Origin: a virus
IMG/VR virus record: IMGVR_UViG_3300012666_001113
Span: 1 to 40,951 of that record
DNA length: 40,951 nt
Strand: one strand, 5' to 3'
Shown here: one piece after another, positions 40,024 to 40,951 of the stretch
Position numbering within the stretch: position 1 is the stretch's first letter
Layout: each line of letters starts with the position of its first letter
Position numbers and translations under genes: made by a program
The notes under the pieces: generated by a model
The model's database searches: none
What the model saw: the letters and a program-made list of their open reading frames with translations, nothing else
Told to the model about the DNA's origin: nothing

Positions 40024-40951
40024 ATGGCTATTAATAAAAATTTTGTAGTCAAAAATGGTTTTGAAGTCAATCAAGACCTTGTTCTTGCAAATGCAACAAC
40101 AAAAAAGGTTGGTATTGGAACATCAAATCCAAGATATAATTTAGATGTTCGTGGTGGAATTGGTGCTACTGATGTAATTGTTTCGGGAATTGCTACAGTT
40201 CTTAACGAATTAAGAGTTGGAACTGGTGGAACAATCTTCAGTGTTATCGCAGGACCAACAGGAATTGCACAGTCTGTTGGTGTTGGAACTGCAAAACCAG
40301 GATATCTTTTAGATATTCGTTCACCAGTTTCTACTGGACAAACGGCACTCTATGTTCAGGGTGATGTAAGAATTACTGGTGATTTAAGTCTTGATGATTT
40401 AACATTCGATCAAGCAGATATTGCAAGACTAAATGTATCTGGAATTTCAACATTTGTAGGATTTGCAACATTTAGAGATTCTGTCACAATTGAAGACAAT
40501 CTTTATGTCAGTGGCATTACTACAGTTGCTGCAAATGGTGGCATCACAACTACGGGTGGTGACTTTTATGTTGGTGGAAACTTCTACAGTAATGGTGGTG
40601 TAATCGTTGATACTGATCTTTATATTATTGGTATTGCTACCATTGCAACTCTTAATGTTCTTGGTCTTTCGACCATAAGAGATCTCTATGTTGCTGGATT
40701 TTCTACTTTTGTAGGACTCTCAACATTTAATGACTACGTTGTTATTCAAGACGGATTAAGAGTTACTGGTGTTTCTACTTTTGTAGGACTCTCAACATTT
40801 AATGACTACGTTGTTATTCAAAATGGATTAAGAGTTACTGGTGTTTCTACTTTTGTAGGACTCTCAACATTTAATGACTACGTTGTTATTCAAAATGGAT
40901 TAAGAGTTACTGGTGTTTCTACTTTTGTAGGACTCTCAACATTTAATGACT
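40024..40951 (+). CDS. Repeat-rich tail fibre protein (partial, runs off the window)
   Basis: The frame is open from the ATG at 40024 to the last base: 309 codons without a stop. It starts AINKNFVVKNGFEVNQDLVL, then has VGIGTSNPRYNLDVRG and VGVGTAKPGYLLDIR units, like those in the 1951-residue protein. Short VSGIATV or GISTF strands follow, and the final 256 bases are near-identical 24-residue repeats with VSTFVGLSTFNDYVVIQ. The repeated strands suggest a beta-structured trimeric fibre shaft. The N-terminal sequence resembles the virion-attachment end of cyanophage fibres. The C-terminus and receptor-binding part lie outside the window. Confidence 0.8.
   Translation, partial: MAINKNFVVKNGFEVNQDLVLANATTKKVGIGTSNPRYNLDVRGGIGATDVIVSGIATVLNELRVGTGGTIFSVIAGPTGIAQSVGVGTAKPGYLLDIRSPVSTGQTALYVQGDVRITGDLSLDDLTFDQADIARLNVSGISTFVGFATFRDSVTIEDNLYVSGITTVAANGGITTTGGDFYVGGNFYSNGGVIVDTDLYIIGIATIATLNVLGLSTIRDLYVAGFSTFVGLSTFNDYVVIQDGLRVTGVSTFVGLSTFNDYVVIQNGLRVTGVSTFVGLSTFNDYVVIQNGLRVTGVSTFVGLSTFND
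40696..40951 (+). repeat. 72-bp tandem repeats in the fibre gene
   Basis: Units start at 40696, 40768, 40840 and 40912; the fourth is cut by the window end. They differ at only a few bases: the first has GGATTT in place of GGTGTT at its start, and GACG in place of AATG. Each encodes 24 residues in frame. Such similarity at DNA level points to recent duplication by slippage or recombination. Confidence 0.95.

Overview
This window comes from a T4-like myovirus of marine picocyanobacteria (Synechococcus or Prochlorococcus). The evidence is the mix of gene types on an AT-rich sequence. T4-type replication and virion genes (gp32, gp33, gp59, gp4, gp5, gp26, gp48, gp51, gp53, gp54) sit beside host-derived metabolic genes: psbA (photosystem II D1), speD, thyX, phoH, a glutaredoxin, a DUF1825 protein and a CP12-like protein. 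T4-type late promoter elements (NATAAATA) and host sigma70-type promoters (TTGACA-N17-TATAAT and close variants) both punctuate the sequence.

Layout. 1-1262: the 3' end of an unidentified gene, psbA and its terminator. 1263-5284: small overlapping conserved phage genes, a glutaredoxin, a DUF6433 protein and speD, interrupted by an HNH and a GIY-YIG endonuclease gene. 5285-5736: a sigma70-type promoter, a structured leader and two tiny genes ending in a strong terminator. 5717-10526: an early/middle replication operon (56-aa protein, thyX, FmdB-like protein, phoH, PD-(D/E)XK exonuclease, gp33, gp59, DUF1825, gp32) whose consensus promoter is interlocked with the preceding terminator. 10527-13475: a minus-strand late block (gp4, a 129-aa protein, gp48, gp53) read from a perfect TATAAATA. 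13477-29992: plus-strand tail and baseplate module: gp54, gp26/gp51, two tape-measure-like proteins with SleB-like domains, a hub protein, a CP12-like protein, gp5, a very large PA14-like repeat protein, a beta-helical spike and two paralogous fibre-tip proteins. 29976-32400: an accessory island with small genes, tRNA-Leu(UAA), an HNH gene, tRNA-Thr(UGU) and a Mom/GNAT-like protein. 32408-40951: fibre/adhesin module: a 1951-aa structural protein, an Ig-like/glycine-rich adhesin, and a repeat-rich fibre gene running off the window.

How the genes fit together. The early block supplies nucleotides (ThyX, glutaredoxin), processes and replicates DNA (exonuclease, gp59, gp32) and carries the late-transcription co-activator (gp33). 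psbA would sustain photosystem II in the infected cell, and the CP12-like protein may restrain the Calvin cycle. The late block builds the contractile tail and its adhesins.

The observations most worth following are: (1) a candidate -1 ribosomal frameshift site fusing gp26 to gp51 just upstream of the tape-measure genes; (2) two homing-endonuclease insertions at junctions of overlapping genes, each accompanied by a second copy of a resident gene end; (3) an HNH nuclease joined to a serine-recombinase-like C-terminal region; (4) interlocked promoter/terminator units; and (5) near-identical 72-bp repeats in the last fibre gene. All functional calls come from reading the sequence; no database search was run.
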